From contig NC_023003.1 in NCBI RefSeq assembly GCF_000513475.1, positions 186,001 through 250,000 of the forward strand: a DNA stretch of 64,000 nucleotides, given 5' to 3'. This document shows positions 27,301 to 36,500 of the stretch, one piece after another. Every line of letters starts with the position of its first letter. The first letter of the stretch is position 1. This DNA is from Candidatus Babela massiliensis (GTDB taxonomy: Bacteria > Babelota > Babeliae > Babelales > Babelaceae). A program made the position numbers and the translations under genes. The notes beneath the pieces are model-generated. The model made no database searches. It was given only the letters and a program-made list of their open reading frames with translations, and was not told where the DNA came from.

Positions 27301-30300
27301 TCCCGTCCATTGATATGTATAAGGAGCCAATCCTGAAGTAACAACAGCTGTTAACGTTGAAGAGTTACCAGAGCAGACAGTACTTGGAGATGAATTTGCA
27401 GATACTATTACTTCACCAACAGAAACTGTAGCAGTGCCCATAGCCTGGCAACCATTGCTATCTATAACCGTTACTTGATATGTACCTGCATCTGATAAAG
27501 TTGCACTACTTATTTGCAATGTAGGACTATTAGTTCCAACCGGACTGCCATTTAATGTCCAAGTATAATTTGTATAAGTTCCACTTCCACCTAATGGCAT
27601 TGCTGTTAATGTTATATTAGATCCAACACATACAGAAGCTGGATTTGGCGTTATCGTTACCGTTGGATTCGGATTTACTACCACTTGAAAATTATTTGAT
27701 ACTCCTGTACATCCATCATTATCTGTTACTGTAGCATAGTAAATTGTTGTTGATGTTGGTGACACTGTTCTTGTTACTGTAGATGTTACATTACTTTGTA
27801 TAACTCCATCTGACCATGTCACATCATATGGCGATGTTCCTGTTAACGTTAATGTCAATGTCGATGAACTTCCTAAACATATTGGCGATATTCCATTTAA
27901 TACTGCTGTTGGATTAGGGTTTACTTTTACTATTATCGGTCCTACTAATTCACATCCATATATCGTATCTGTTACTTGAAAATTATAATGAAAAGTTCCA
28001 GCAGTACTTGTATCTGGAGAAAATGTACTTGTAGTACTTACTATAGTCCCACTTGAATCAGTCCACTGATATGCAAAGTGACCAGATCCTCCACTTGCTA
28101 CCGCTGTCAATGTTATACTTTCTCCTACACATGTACTTGGCGCAACACTTGGTTGTATTGTAAGGTCAAATAAAGAGTATACCGTAACCTGGACTGAGTT
28201 TGAAGTGCCCTGACAAGGATTACTATTACTATCGGTTACTATAACTTGATATGTATAGTTTCCTGCACTTAAGTCATTTATTGTATAGGTATTATCAGAT
28301 GTTGTGATCAATGGACTTCCATTTTGATACCAATCATAACTATAAGTAGGCGTTCCACTCGTTACATTTGCTGTTAAGGTTATTGATGCTCCCTGACATA
28401 TTGCAGTAGAACTTGTATTTAATGTCACAGATACCTGATCTACTGGTATTGTAAAGTCACTTGAAGTAGTACTACAAGTGGTCATTGTGTCTGTTACTGT
28501 CACTTGATACACTCCATCATTTGTTCCTGGAATTATATCATTAGCTATGTATGTTGGACTAATTGCGCTAGGAATAGGACTTCCATTTAATAACCACTGA
28601 TAACTATATGACCCTGATCCACCACTTACATTTGCTGTTAATATTGCATTTCCTCCATAACATGCTGTTGGCGGAGCTGAACTTATTGTAACCGTTGGAT
28701 TAGGATTTACCGTTAACTGAATCAATGTAACTCCGACTGCACATTGAGTTACAGTATCCGTTAATTGAAAAGAATAATCAAATACACCAGCAGTACCTGT
28801 ATCTGCAGACAATATATTTGTAGTATTTACTAAATCTCCATTTGAATCAAACCATTGATAAGCAAAGTTACCAGATCCTCCACTTGGTACCGCTGTAAAT
28901 ATTACACTTTCTTCTACACATGTACTGAAAGTATTGCTTGGTTGTATCGTAACTTCAGGACGAGAATATACCGTGATCTGAACTGGATCTGGAATTCCTT
29001 GACAACCGTTACTATCGGTTACCGTTACTTGATAAGAACCTCCATCAGAAGAAGTTGCACTTGATATAATCAATGGATTATCGCTTGACGTTCCACCGTC
29101 AGGCAATGTCCAGGAATAAGTATAACTTCCACTTCCTCCTAATGCTACCACTGTTAACGTTATACTTGACCCTACACACACATTTTCCGAACTGACTGTT
29201 ATCGAAACTATAGGTGCTGTTTCTACACTATAAACAGTAATATTATTACCGCCATAATTAGCAGTACCTAGAAATAAGTACCCAGTAGTTGTTAACGGAG
29301 AAAATGCTATTGAATAAGGGTATTGATTGGTTGCATAATTAGCTACTGAAGTTAAAGTTCCAGCACTTTGATCTACACTATACATAGAAATATTACTAGA
29401 TAATTGATTAGCAACGCCAAGAAATAAGCTTTCAGATACTACAGAAGAAAATGCCACTCCATGAGGAGATGTTCCAGCACCATAAGTATTAATAAGATCA
29501 AGAGATAGATTTTGAGTATTTACCTGATAAATTGTAACACTATTGTCGGTAAATGAAGAATTAGCAACGGCAACAAATAAATTACCTTCAGTCGTTATTG
29601 GCGAAAACGCTACTGATATACATGAGGCAGTAGAACTAGATTGGTAAGTCCCTAAAGAATTAAAAACTCCAGTACTAGTATCCACTTGATAAAAAGAAAT
29701 ATTATTAGAAGCATAATTAGCAACTGCAGCAAATAAATCTCCATTTGGCGTTATTGGCGAAAATGCTACCGAAGAAGGTTGACCACCAGTAGTATAATTT
29801 CCAACTACACTAAATACCCCTGTACTTTCATCTACCGTATATACAGTAACTCCATTGCTTCCAGAAGTACCACCATTAGTAACTGCGACAAATAGATTAC
29901 CATTGACAATAGGAGAAAATGCTACTGAAGAAGGTTGAGAACCAGCATTGTATGTATTTATAGAAATAAAATTTCCGCTTTGATCTACACTGTATGCGGT
30001 TACACCACCTCCACTATTAGAAACGGCAGCAAATAAATTTCCTCCAGATGTTATTGGCGAAAAGGCTACACCGCTAGGTACTCCGCCTGTTCCGATTGAA
30101 CTTGAGATTTCTGTAAATGTGCCTGTAGTTTGATCTACACTATATATTGATAAATAATTAGTATTAGAGTTCGCAACTGCAGCAAAAAGATTGCTATTAA
30201 ATATAGGTGAAAAAGCAATGGATTGAGGATAAGAATCACTGGGTAAACTATAATTTTGCCTATTAGAAAGCGATCCAAGATTACAAACAGATTTCATCTC

Positions 30301-30366
30301 ATTGTATAAAATCAGAGAAAATATAACAATAAATAAACATTTGGTTAATAGTTTTATAAATTTCAT
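24313..30366 (-). CDS. Giant secreted protein A: propeller head plus 19 Ig-like repeats
   Basis: A 2017-aa protein with a signal peptide (about 1-27). Residues about 30-390 form seven propeller blades (SVAFSPIT..NLFAAVANxxSNNxSxYxV). The rest is about nineteen Ig-like repeats of 75-85 residues, each with a CxGSxxTLTA strand, PYTYQWxGPNGF, a short SGxYxVTVTDxNGC strand and a connecting Val-rich strand. These resemble the Ig/PKD-like repeats of Bacteroidetes adhesins. The final repeats lose the Cys pair and the protein ends AIASKYCS. AAGGTAG precedes the ATG, 33 bases after the CtpA gene on the same strand. It is probably a surface adhesin; no sorting signal is recognised. Confidence 0.88.
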   Translation of the reverse strand: MKFIKLLTKCLFIVIFSLILYNEMKSVCNLGSLSNRQNYSLPSDSYPQSIAFSPIFNSNLFAAVANSNTNYLSIYSVDQTTGTFTEISSSIGTGGVPSGVAFSPITSGGNLFAAVSNSGGGVTAYSVDQSGNFISINTYNAGSQPSSVAFSPIVNGNLFVAVTNGGTSGSNGVTVYTVDESTGVFSVVGNYTTGGQPSSVAFSPITPNGDLFAAVANYASNNISFYQVDTSTGVFNSLGTYQSSSTASCISVAFSPITTEGNLFVAVANSSFTDNSVTIYQVNTQNLSLDLINTYGAGTSPHGVAFSSVVSESLFLGVANQLSSNISMYSVDQSAGTLTSVANYATNQYPYSIAFSPLTTTGYLFLGTANYGGNNITVYSVETAPIVSITVSSENVCVGSSITLTVVALGGSGSYTYSWTLPDGGTSSDNPLIISSATSSDGGSYQVTVTDSNGCQGIPDPVQITVYSRPEVTIQPSNTFSTCVEESVIFTAVPSGGSGNFAYQWFDSNGDLVNTTNILSADTGTAGVFDYSFQLTDTVTQCAVGVTLIQLTVNPNPTVTISSAPPTACYGGNAILTANVSGGSGSYSYQWLLNGSPIPSAISPTYIANDIIPGTNDGVYQVTVTDTMTTCSTTSSDFTIPVDQVSVTLNTSSTAICQGASITLTANVTSGTPTYSYDWYQNGSPLITTSDNTYTINDLSAGNYTYQVIVTDSNSNPCQGTSNSVQVTVYSLFDLTIQPSVAPSTCVGESITLTAVASGGSGHFAYQWTDSSGTIVSTTSTFSPDTSTAGTFHYNFQVTDTIYGCELVGPIIVKVNPNPTAVLNGISPICLGSSSTLTLTLTGTSPYDVTWSDGVIQSNVTSTVTRTVSPTSTTIYYATVTDNDGCTGVSNNFQVVVNPNPTVTITPNPASVCVGSNITLTAMPLGGSGTYTNYTWTLNGSPVGTNSPTLQISSATLSDAGTYQVTVIDSNGCQAMGTATVSVGEVIVSANSSPSTVCSGNSSTLTAVVTSGLAPYTYQWTGPNGFTSTVNPVTISNITSSNAGIYQVTVTDSNGCQGTATTTIVVDTINVNITGSSTVCLGSTINLSSNVTTGVAPYAYQWTGPNGFTSTSASITISNAQQVNSGLYQVTVTDSNGCQGVASSLVTVDIVSVNVVPSTTTACIGSNVTLTANVTSGTSPYSYSWVGPNGYTSTGNPITISNISLSNSGTYSVIVTDSNNCTGMSSSAVNVSQLSVSVSPSLESVCVGSTITLTANVSGGTTPYSYQWTGPNGFTSTVNPLVINNATLSNAGLYQVTVTDTNNCSGSSSSVVNVGQLSVSIVPVSQSICIGSTITLTANVNGGIEPYSYQWQGPNGFTSNNQNVTINNATLSNAGTYQLTVTDINGCSGVSLATVNVGQLNVLVSPAMEAVCIGSTITLTANPTGGVAPYTYQWSGPNGFISTSNPAIINNATLLDSGAYYVVVTDANGCSGSGSSNISVDQVIVSVSPSNTSVCPGSTVVLTANVTSGVAPYTYQWSGPDGYSFTGNPAVISGISTTNQGVYTVTVIDGNGCSGISTATVEIGELEVQVSPDTLSTCLGATINLTSSVSGGTLPYTYQWTGPNGFTSNNPNIAISNASELNAGTYQLEVTDVNGCSSLGFSTVTINAVNVNIISDSNFFNLVNANAVQNICQGTTITLTAQVTSGNPPFTYQWTGPNGFSSTEQTINIPNAQPVNSGTYRVVVTSCDMSGEVCCTAQSSVDVVVSNISVTVTPSSTSVCPGSTVTLSTNVTGGSAPYTYSWAGPNGFTANTQNITINNVSELTSGVYQVTVTDSNGCVSIGSSQINLEDIVIEIIPNPAVVAPGSAITLRANIVCGQAPFTYQWTGPNGFTSNSPIITINNANGSNTGTYTLTVTDANGNTITETIEIRLDDLSVDIISNTLNVRQGQTIELIAQVSGGQAPYTYQWFGPAVTRSTSGQLISTDQILIVKDATTANSGIYTVIVTDAYGFTASDSVNVTVRATSSLSSAIASKYCS
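24474..24508. repeat. Paired perfect palindromes in giant gene A
   Basis: CAGTTGATATCAACTG (24474-24489) abuts GACCAGAAGTACTTCTGGTC (24489-24508); both are perfect palindromes. They encode a loop (TRSTSGQLISTDQ) that lengthens the last Ig repeat by about seven residues compared with its neighbours. The same pair occurs in giant genes B and C. Confidence 0.85.
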
Positions 30367-30399
30367 AACTACCTTATCAGTTAAAAAATCTTAAATACT

Positions 30400-31824
30400 T
30401 TAATTTATATATTCAATTAAAGTTTTATCTCCAATAAAACTCTTACTTAAAAATTTAAGTGAATTTTGGCGAGTACATAGCTTATTTGATTTTCTAAGAC
30501 CTAAATCTAAAAGTAAAATTAAATTAGCAGCTGCTTGAATCTGACAATCATTTTTTATAAATTCTATTTTCTTTTTAAAATAATCTTTTTCTTGGTTATC
30601 CAATTTTACCTTTTCATTTAAATTTCTACGCTCTTTACCGTAAATTTTATGTAACAATTTCAGGTCGTTACTTGGTGGAAATTTTTGATCAATGTAAAAA
30701 TCTGGTTCTATACCTTTACAATCAATAGATTTGTTATCAGGTAAATAGTAAAGAGAAGTAGTTAACTTTAAAGCACAATCATTTGAAATTGGTATAACTT
30801 CTTGAACAGATCCTTTACCATAAGACGTAGTACCTAATAAAAATATATGAGGATTACATTTATCTTTTGACAAATTATTACATGAATAAGCCCTTAACGC
30901 CCCTGCAAGAATTTCAGCAGCAGAAGCTGTAAAATCATTTATAAGTATTATTATCGGCATATCTTTAATTATCTTTTCTTTTGAAGTATATAGCTCTTCT
31001 TGAATTTTCTGATTTTTGTCTTTGGTAGATACTATTAGTTTATCTTTACCTAAAAAAAGAGATGCACAATCAACTGCTGATGTTAAAATTCCTCCTGGAT
31101 TATTTCTTAAATCTAGTATTAGACCTTTAGGATTTTTTAAGTTAATTTTCTTTATAAAATTTTCTAATCTCTGAGCTGTTTTTTCAGAAAACATAGATAA
31201 CGCAAGATAAGTAATATTTTGATTTCTAAAATGATACCCTGCCAAGTGCTCTTCTTTAACAATATCTCTTTCCACAACTATAGTTATAACACTTTTAGAA
31301 TCTCTTAAAATAGTTAATTCAACAGGGGAGTGCCGTTTTTCTGCTTTAAGTAATTTAACAGCGTCATCTACAGTTAAACTATTGACCGGTTTGCTATCAA
31401 TCGCAATTATTTTGTCAAATTTCTGTAATCCCTTATTATAAGAAGGACTATCAGGTATAACTTCTAGTATAGTTAAAAATTCATCATCGGGTCGCTTAGG
31501 CCCTAAGACTACTCCTATACCATAAAATTCCCCTTTGGTAGATTTAATTAAATCATTATAATCTTTAGGACCTAAAAATCTAGAATGACTATCCTTTTTT
31601 ACAAAGGCATCTAGAGCTTTAATCATAGAATCATCAAATCCAATAGGATAATAAGATTTAGAATTAACTAAATGTAAAGTTTCAATCATAGAATTAGCCC
31701 AAGATTCAATTTGATCTGTAAAACTTTGATGCACGGCATCATTAGAAATAATTAAATTATTATATAAAGAACCGATAAGTAACAATATCAAGAACTCTCT
31801 ATAAAATCTTGAAAATTTTTTCAT
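30400..31824 (-). CDS. C-terminal processing peptidase, S41 family (CtpA/Prc-like)
   Basis: S41 proteases cut exported proteins near their C-terminus. The 474-aa protein has a signal/anchor (about 8-25), a PDZ domain (about 95-185: FYGIGVVLGPK, VIPDSPSYNKGLQKFDKIIAID) and the protease core. LILDLRNNPGG is at 235-245, the nucleophile S301 in NDFTASAAEILAGAL, and the general base K337 in SYGKGSVQEV. It lies 33 bases upstream of giant gene A on the same strand, so they are probably co-transcribed. Whether it processes the giant proteins is inference. The last 90 residues after the core are not recognised. Confidence 0.92.
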   Translation of the reverse strand: MKKFSRFYREFLILLLIGSLYNNLIISNDAVHQSFTDQIESWANSMIETLHLVNSKSYYPIGFDDSMIKALDAFVKKDSHSRFLGPKDYNDLIKSTKGEFYGIGVVLGPKRPDDEFLTILEVIPDSPSYNKGLQKFDKIIAIDSKPVNSLTVDDAVKLLKAEKRHSPVELTILRDSKSVITIVVERDIVKEEHLAGYHFRNQNITYLALSMFSEKTAQRLENFIKKINLKNPKGLILDLRNNPGGILTSAVDCASLFLGKDKLIVSTKDKNQKIQEELYTSKEKIIKDMPIIILINDFTASAAEILAGALRAYSCNNLSKDKCNPHIFLLGTTSYGKGSVQEVIPISNDCALKLTTSLYYLPDNKSIDCKGIEPDFYIDQKFPPSNDLKLLHKIYGKERRNLNEKVKLDNQEKDYFKKKIEFIKNDCQIQAAANLILLLDLGLRKSNKLCTRQNSLKFLSKSFIGDKTLIEYIN

Positions 31825-32014
31825 ATTAATAACTCCAGAATAATTTTTAACACACTTGCAAGATGCTTTAAAATTAAAATAATTTATTGCATTATACTTA
31901 TATTGAGTTATTCTTTGTAAAGAATTTGGATATTATCTTTATATTATTGAGTTAAATAACATAAATAATGTAAAATAGATAATAAATAATATATTTAAAA
32001 TTTTTAGGATTACT

Positions 32015-32623
32015 ATGTTCAAATTACCCCAATTACCCTATTTCTATGATGCACTTGAACCTTATATCGATGCCAAGACTATGGAAATACACTATACAGG
32101 TCATCATCAAGCTTATGTAAACAATCTGAATGCTGCTTTACAGAACCATCCTGAACTGCAAAATTTATCACTAGAGGATTTGATCACAAATCTTGATAAA
32201 TTACCAGAAAAAATAAGAACCGAAGTAAGAAACAATGGCGGCGGTCATTTGAACCATTCAATGTTTTGGACAATGATGACAAAAAATAGTTCTTTAGAAC
32301 CGGTAGGTCAACTTGAAACCGAAATCAAAAAAATTTGGGGCACGTTTGAAGCTTTTAAAGAAGAATTTTCAAATACTGCAAAAAAAGTATTTGGTAGCGG
32401 ATGGGCTTGGCTAACCTTTGATAAAGCTGGAAAATTAATTATTACTTCAACACCAAATCAAGATACCCCAATATCTCAAGATTCGCAACCTATATTAGGA
32501 CTTGATGTTTGGGAGCATGCATATTATCTCAAATATCAAAATAAACGAGTAGATTACATTCAAGCATGGTGGAATGTAATAAATTGGAAGCAAATAGAAG
32601 AAAATTACAGAAAGTATGCTTAA
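32015..32623 (+). CDS. sodB: Superoxide dismutase (Fe/Mn), cytoplasmic
   Basis: The 202-aa protein is full length for Fe/Mn SOD. Metal ligands are visible: H26 in EIHYTGHHQAY, H81 in GGGHLNHSMFW, D164 and H168 in LDVWEHAYYLKY. No signal peptide is present. Fe versus Mn use cannot be fixed by eye. A paralogue with an N-terminal membrane segment follows after 28 bases in the same direction, a tandem duplication. Confidence 0.96.
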   Translation: MFKLPQLPYFYDALEPYIDAKTMEIHYTGHHQAYVNNLNAALQNHPELQNLSLEDLITNLDKLPEKIRTEVRNNGGGHLNHSMFWTMMTKNSSLEPVGQLETEIKKIWGTFEAFKEEFSNTAKKVFGSGWAWLTFDKAGKLIITSTPNQDTPISQDSQPILGLDVWEHAYYLKYQNKRVDYIQAWWNVINWKQIEENYRKYA

Positions 32624-32651
32624 TAGCATACTTTTAAAAAAGGAGGTAAAC

Positions 32652-33461
32652 ATGTCAAAACGTAATATAATAACTTTAATATTTATAGTTACTATAAAAA
32701 CTATACTAACAGCCATATCATTTAATTCGTTTACAAAAAAAGAGACTGTAAAAGATATAATTCATGAGAATAAACACGAACAAGTAAATCTAAACAATAA
32801 TAATACAACAAAATTACTTGAAAAAAAGGTTAATGGTAAGTTTGTTCTACCACCATTACCATATAAATATAATGCATTAGAGCCTTATATTGATGCTAAA
32901 ACAATGGAGCTCCATTATACTAAACATCATCAAGCATATGCAGATGGACTTAATAAAGCTCTTGAAAAGCATCCTGAATTAAAATCTATGTCTGTTGAAG
33001 AATTAATAACTCACTTAGATACAGTACCTCAAGATATAAGAACTGAAGTGAGAAATAATGGCGGTGGGTACTTAAATCACTCTATGTTTTGGCTTATGAT
33101 GAGTCCTCATTCAGGGGAACCTAAACCAGAATTAGCTAAAGCCATTAATAAATCTTTTGGAAGCTTTGGTAATTTCAAACAACAATTTAATGAAACAGCA
33201 AAGAAGGTATTTGGAAGTGGATGGGCTTGGCTTTGCCTTGATAAAGAAGGAAATTTAGTAATTACTAAATCAAAAGACCAAGATAATCCAATAACAAATG
33301 GTTATGAACCTATATTAGGGCTTGATGTTTGGGAACATGCTTACTATCTTAAATATCAAAACAAAAGATTTGAATATATAGATGCTTGGTGGAACGTAGT
33401 TGATTGGAATCATATTGAAAACAATTATAAAAATGCTGTAGATAAAATTAGTAAAAAATAA
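32652..33461 (+). CDS. Superoxide dismutase (Fe/Mn), exported or membrane-anchored paralogue
   Basis: The ATG at 32652 has AAAGGAGG seven bases upstream, a near-perfect SD, so the earlier in-frame ATG at 32616 is rejected. The 269-aa protein has an N-terminal hydrophobic segment (about 5-24) and a polar Asn/Lys/Glu-rich linker to about residue 65. A full SOD domain follows, with the same four ligands (LHYTKHHQAY, YLNHSMFW, LDVWEHAYY). It is clearly paralogous to the preceding SOD. Export would protect against superoxide from a host phagosome; that role is inferred. A strong hairpin follows. Confidence 0.92.
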   Translation: MSKRNIITLIFIVTIKTILTAISFNSFTKKETVKDIIHENKHEQVNLNNNNTTKLLEKKVNGKFVLPPLPYKYNALEPYIDAKTMELHYTKHHQAYADGLNKALEKHPELKSMSVEELITHLDTVPQDIRTEVRNNGGGYLNHSMFWLMMSPHSGEPKPELAKAINKSFGSFGNFKQQFNETAKKVFGSGWAWLCLDKEGNLVITKSKDQDNPITNGYEPILGLDVWEHAYYLKYQNKRFEYIDAWWNVVDWNHIENNYKNAVDKISKK

Positions 33462-33478
33462 ATAATCTAATAAAATAA

Positions 33479-33516
33479 AAGATAAAGAGTTGATGTCAAC
33501 TTCAACTCTTTATCTT
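33479..33516 (-). terminator. Terminator after giant protein B (shared with SOD gene)
   Basis: A 15-bp perfect stem, 33479-33493 with 33502-33516, around an eight-base loop. In the minus direction it is followed by TTTTATTTTA, so it mainly terminates giant gene B; on the plus strand it could also stop SOD transcription less efficiently. Confidence 0.88.
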
Positions 33517-33522
33517 AAATAT

Positions 33523-36500
33523 CTAAGAACAATACTTAGAGGCAATAGCATTACTTAAAGTGCTAGAAACTCTTACGTTTACATCAACTGTGTCACTAGC
33601 TGTAAAACCATAAACGTCAGTTACCACAACTCTATAAGTACCAGAATTTAATATGGTTGCATTATTAATAACAAGCGTTTGATCAGTTGATATCAACTGA
33701 CCAGAAGTACTTCTGGTAACCGCTGGTCCAAACCATTGATAGGTATATGGAGCTTGACCATCTTTTGTTTCAGCTGTTAATGTTATTGTTTGCCCTTCTC
33801 TAACATTTAGAGTATTTGAAATTATATCTACACTTAAATTATCTATAACTACTTCTACTTCTTCTGTTGATTTATTACCATTGGCATCTGTAACTATTAA
33901 TGTATAAATACCGCTATTTAATATACTTGCATTATTAATAGTTATAACCTGATTATTAGATGTAAAACCATTAGGGCCAGTCCATTGATATGTTAATGGT
34001 CCTTGACCACATACTATATCAGCTCGTAAAGTTATAGATGATCCTGGAGCCACTACTGCAGGAGTTGGTGTTATTATAATTTTTACTGCTTCTAAAGTTA
34101 CTTGAGCTGAATCAGATCCTTTACAACCATGACTATCTGTTACAGTTACTTGATAAGTACCTATATTTATATCACTTGCATTATCTATGCTTATACTTTG
34201 ATCATTTGAACTAAATCCATTAGGGCCTGTCCATAAATAAGTATATGGGGCTACTCCTGATGATACATTTGCTGTTAAATTTATCGTCGATCCAGTACAC
34301 ACCGCTAAAGTTGATGGAGATATTGAGACTAATATATCACTAACAGTTACATTAAAAGTACTTTGCGCTGAACAACAAACATTTCCTGTTGAATCGCAAC
34401 TTGTTACTTTAACTGTGTATGTTCCTGAATTTTCTGCTTGAGCATTCATTATACTTATACTTTGAGTATTTGATGTAAATTCATTAGGCCCTGTCCATAA
34501 ATAAGTATAGGGTGCTATTCCTGATGTTACATCTGCTGTTAATGTTATTGTTGATCCAGAACAAATCGTGGCTGAACCTAATGATTCTGTCAGATTATTA
34601 GCATTTAAACTGGTTACTATTACATTAACCTCATTTACTGTCACTTCAGCATTTACACTCACTTTATTTGCATTTGAATCAGTTACTGTAACTCTATAAG
34701 TTCCCGAATCGCTAAGAGTTACACCTGATATAACTAATGGATTTGAAGTATAGATATTTCCATTTGGCGCTAACCATTGGTAACTATAATTTTCACTACC
34801 TCCAGATACATCGGCTGTTAATATCAAATTATTACCAGAACAAAGAGCAGCTGAGCTTGGACTTATTATTACTGTTAAAGTATCACTTACGGTCAAATTT
34901 ACAGAAGTAGTAGAACTACAATTATTACTATCAACTACTGTAAATTGATAAATTCCTGAATCCTCCAGATTCGCATTATTAATATTTAAAGTAGAACTTG
35001 TACTTACGATATTTCCGTTAAATATCCATTGATATGATATATATTCACTACTTCCTCCGCTTACATTTGCTGTTAAGGTTATATTTTCACCTAAAGATAC
35101 TATAGCTGGATTTGGCGTTATATTTACTGATAGACTATCATTTACAGTTAATGTTATGGAACTGCTAGCTATACAACCATTGAAATCTGTCACCATTACT
35201 TGATATGTTCCGGCATTAGATAAGCTTGCATTTGGTATAATTAATGGATTATTTTTTTCCATAGAACCATTTGGCAATATCCAACTATAAGTATATGGCA
35301 TTGTTCCACCAGACGCATTTGCTGTTAATGTAATAGTTGATCCTGAACATACTGGATCTTGATTCGATAAAACATTTACCGTTAAAGATCCCACATTAAT
35401 AACTGCAGAACCTAAGCCTGTACAACTATTGAAATCTGTTACTGTTACTTGATACGTTCCAGTATCTGATAAAGTTGCATTTGGTATAATTACCGGATTA
35501 ACTGTTGATGTAAATCCATTAGGACCTGCCCAACTGTAACTATATGGTGCTGTTCCTCCACTTACATTAGCTGTCAAAGTTATTGTTGATCCTATGCACA
35601 CTGAATCTGAATCTGGCAATACATTTACTGTTAAAGATCCTAAATTGACAATTGATTCATCAGTTCCACTACACCCATTAGCATCTATTACTGTTACTGT
35701 ATATGATCCGGCATCATCAAAAGTTGCATTTGGTATAATTACCGGATTAACTGTTGATGCAAATCCATTAGGACCTGCCCAACTGTAACTATATGGTGCT
35801 GTTCCTCCACTCACATTAGCTGTCAAAGTTATTGTTGATCCTAAACACACAGAATCTATGTCTGGTAGAGCTGTTACAATAACTGTATCTACTATTAATT
35901 GAGATGTTGCCATTCCTGTACAACTATTTGCGTCAGTTACTATAACTGTATATGTTCCTGCATCTAATGAACTTATATTCGATCTAGTTGCTGGATTACC
36001 GGTAAACGAATATCCATTAGGACCTATCCATTGATATGTATATGGAGCTATTCCTGATGTTACCGTTGCTGTTAATGTTAAATCTGATCCAGAGCATACT
36101 GTAGTTGTACTTGGACTTACACTTACATTTACTGTATCTACTGTTAATATTGTTGTTGAACTTGCCTGACATCCATTACTATCAGTAACCGTTACTTGAT
36201 AAGTTCCTGCATTGTCATTAGTAGCATCATCTATTGTTAAAGTTGAACTATTTGTTCCAATAGGCATTCCATTAAATGTCCAAGCATATGTTGTATAAAT
36301 ACCACTTCCACCTAATGGTATTGCTGTTAATGTTAGATTAGAGCCAACGCAGACAGAAGCCGGATTAGGTGTAATAGTCACAGTTGGATTATTGTTCACT
36401 GTTAATGTTACTGAAGAGCTTGTTCCTGAGCATATATTACTATCAGTCACCGTTACTGTATATGTGCCTGCATCAGCTGAAGTTGCATTTGATATCACTA

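Noticed and set aside
28855-29064. Plus-strand open frame inside giant gene A (and similar ones at 35594, 36384, 36951, 43614, 44363)
   Set aside because: They are antisense shadows of the long repeat genes, with biased composition and no SD or motif.
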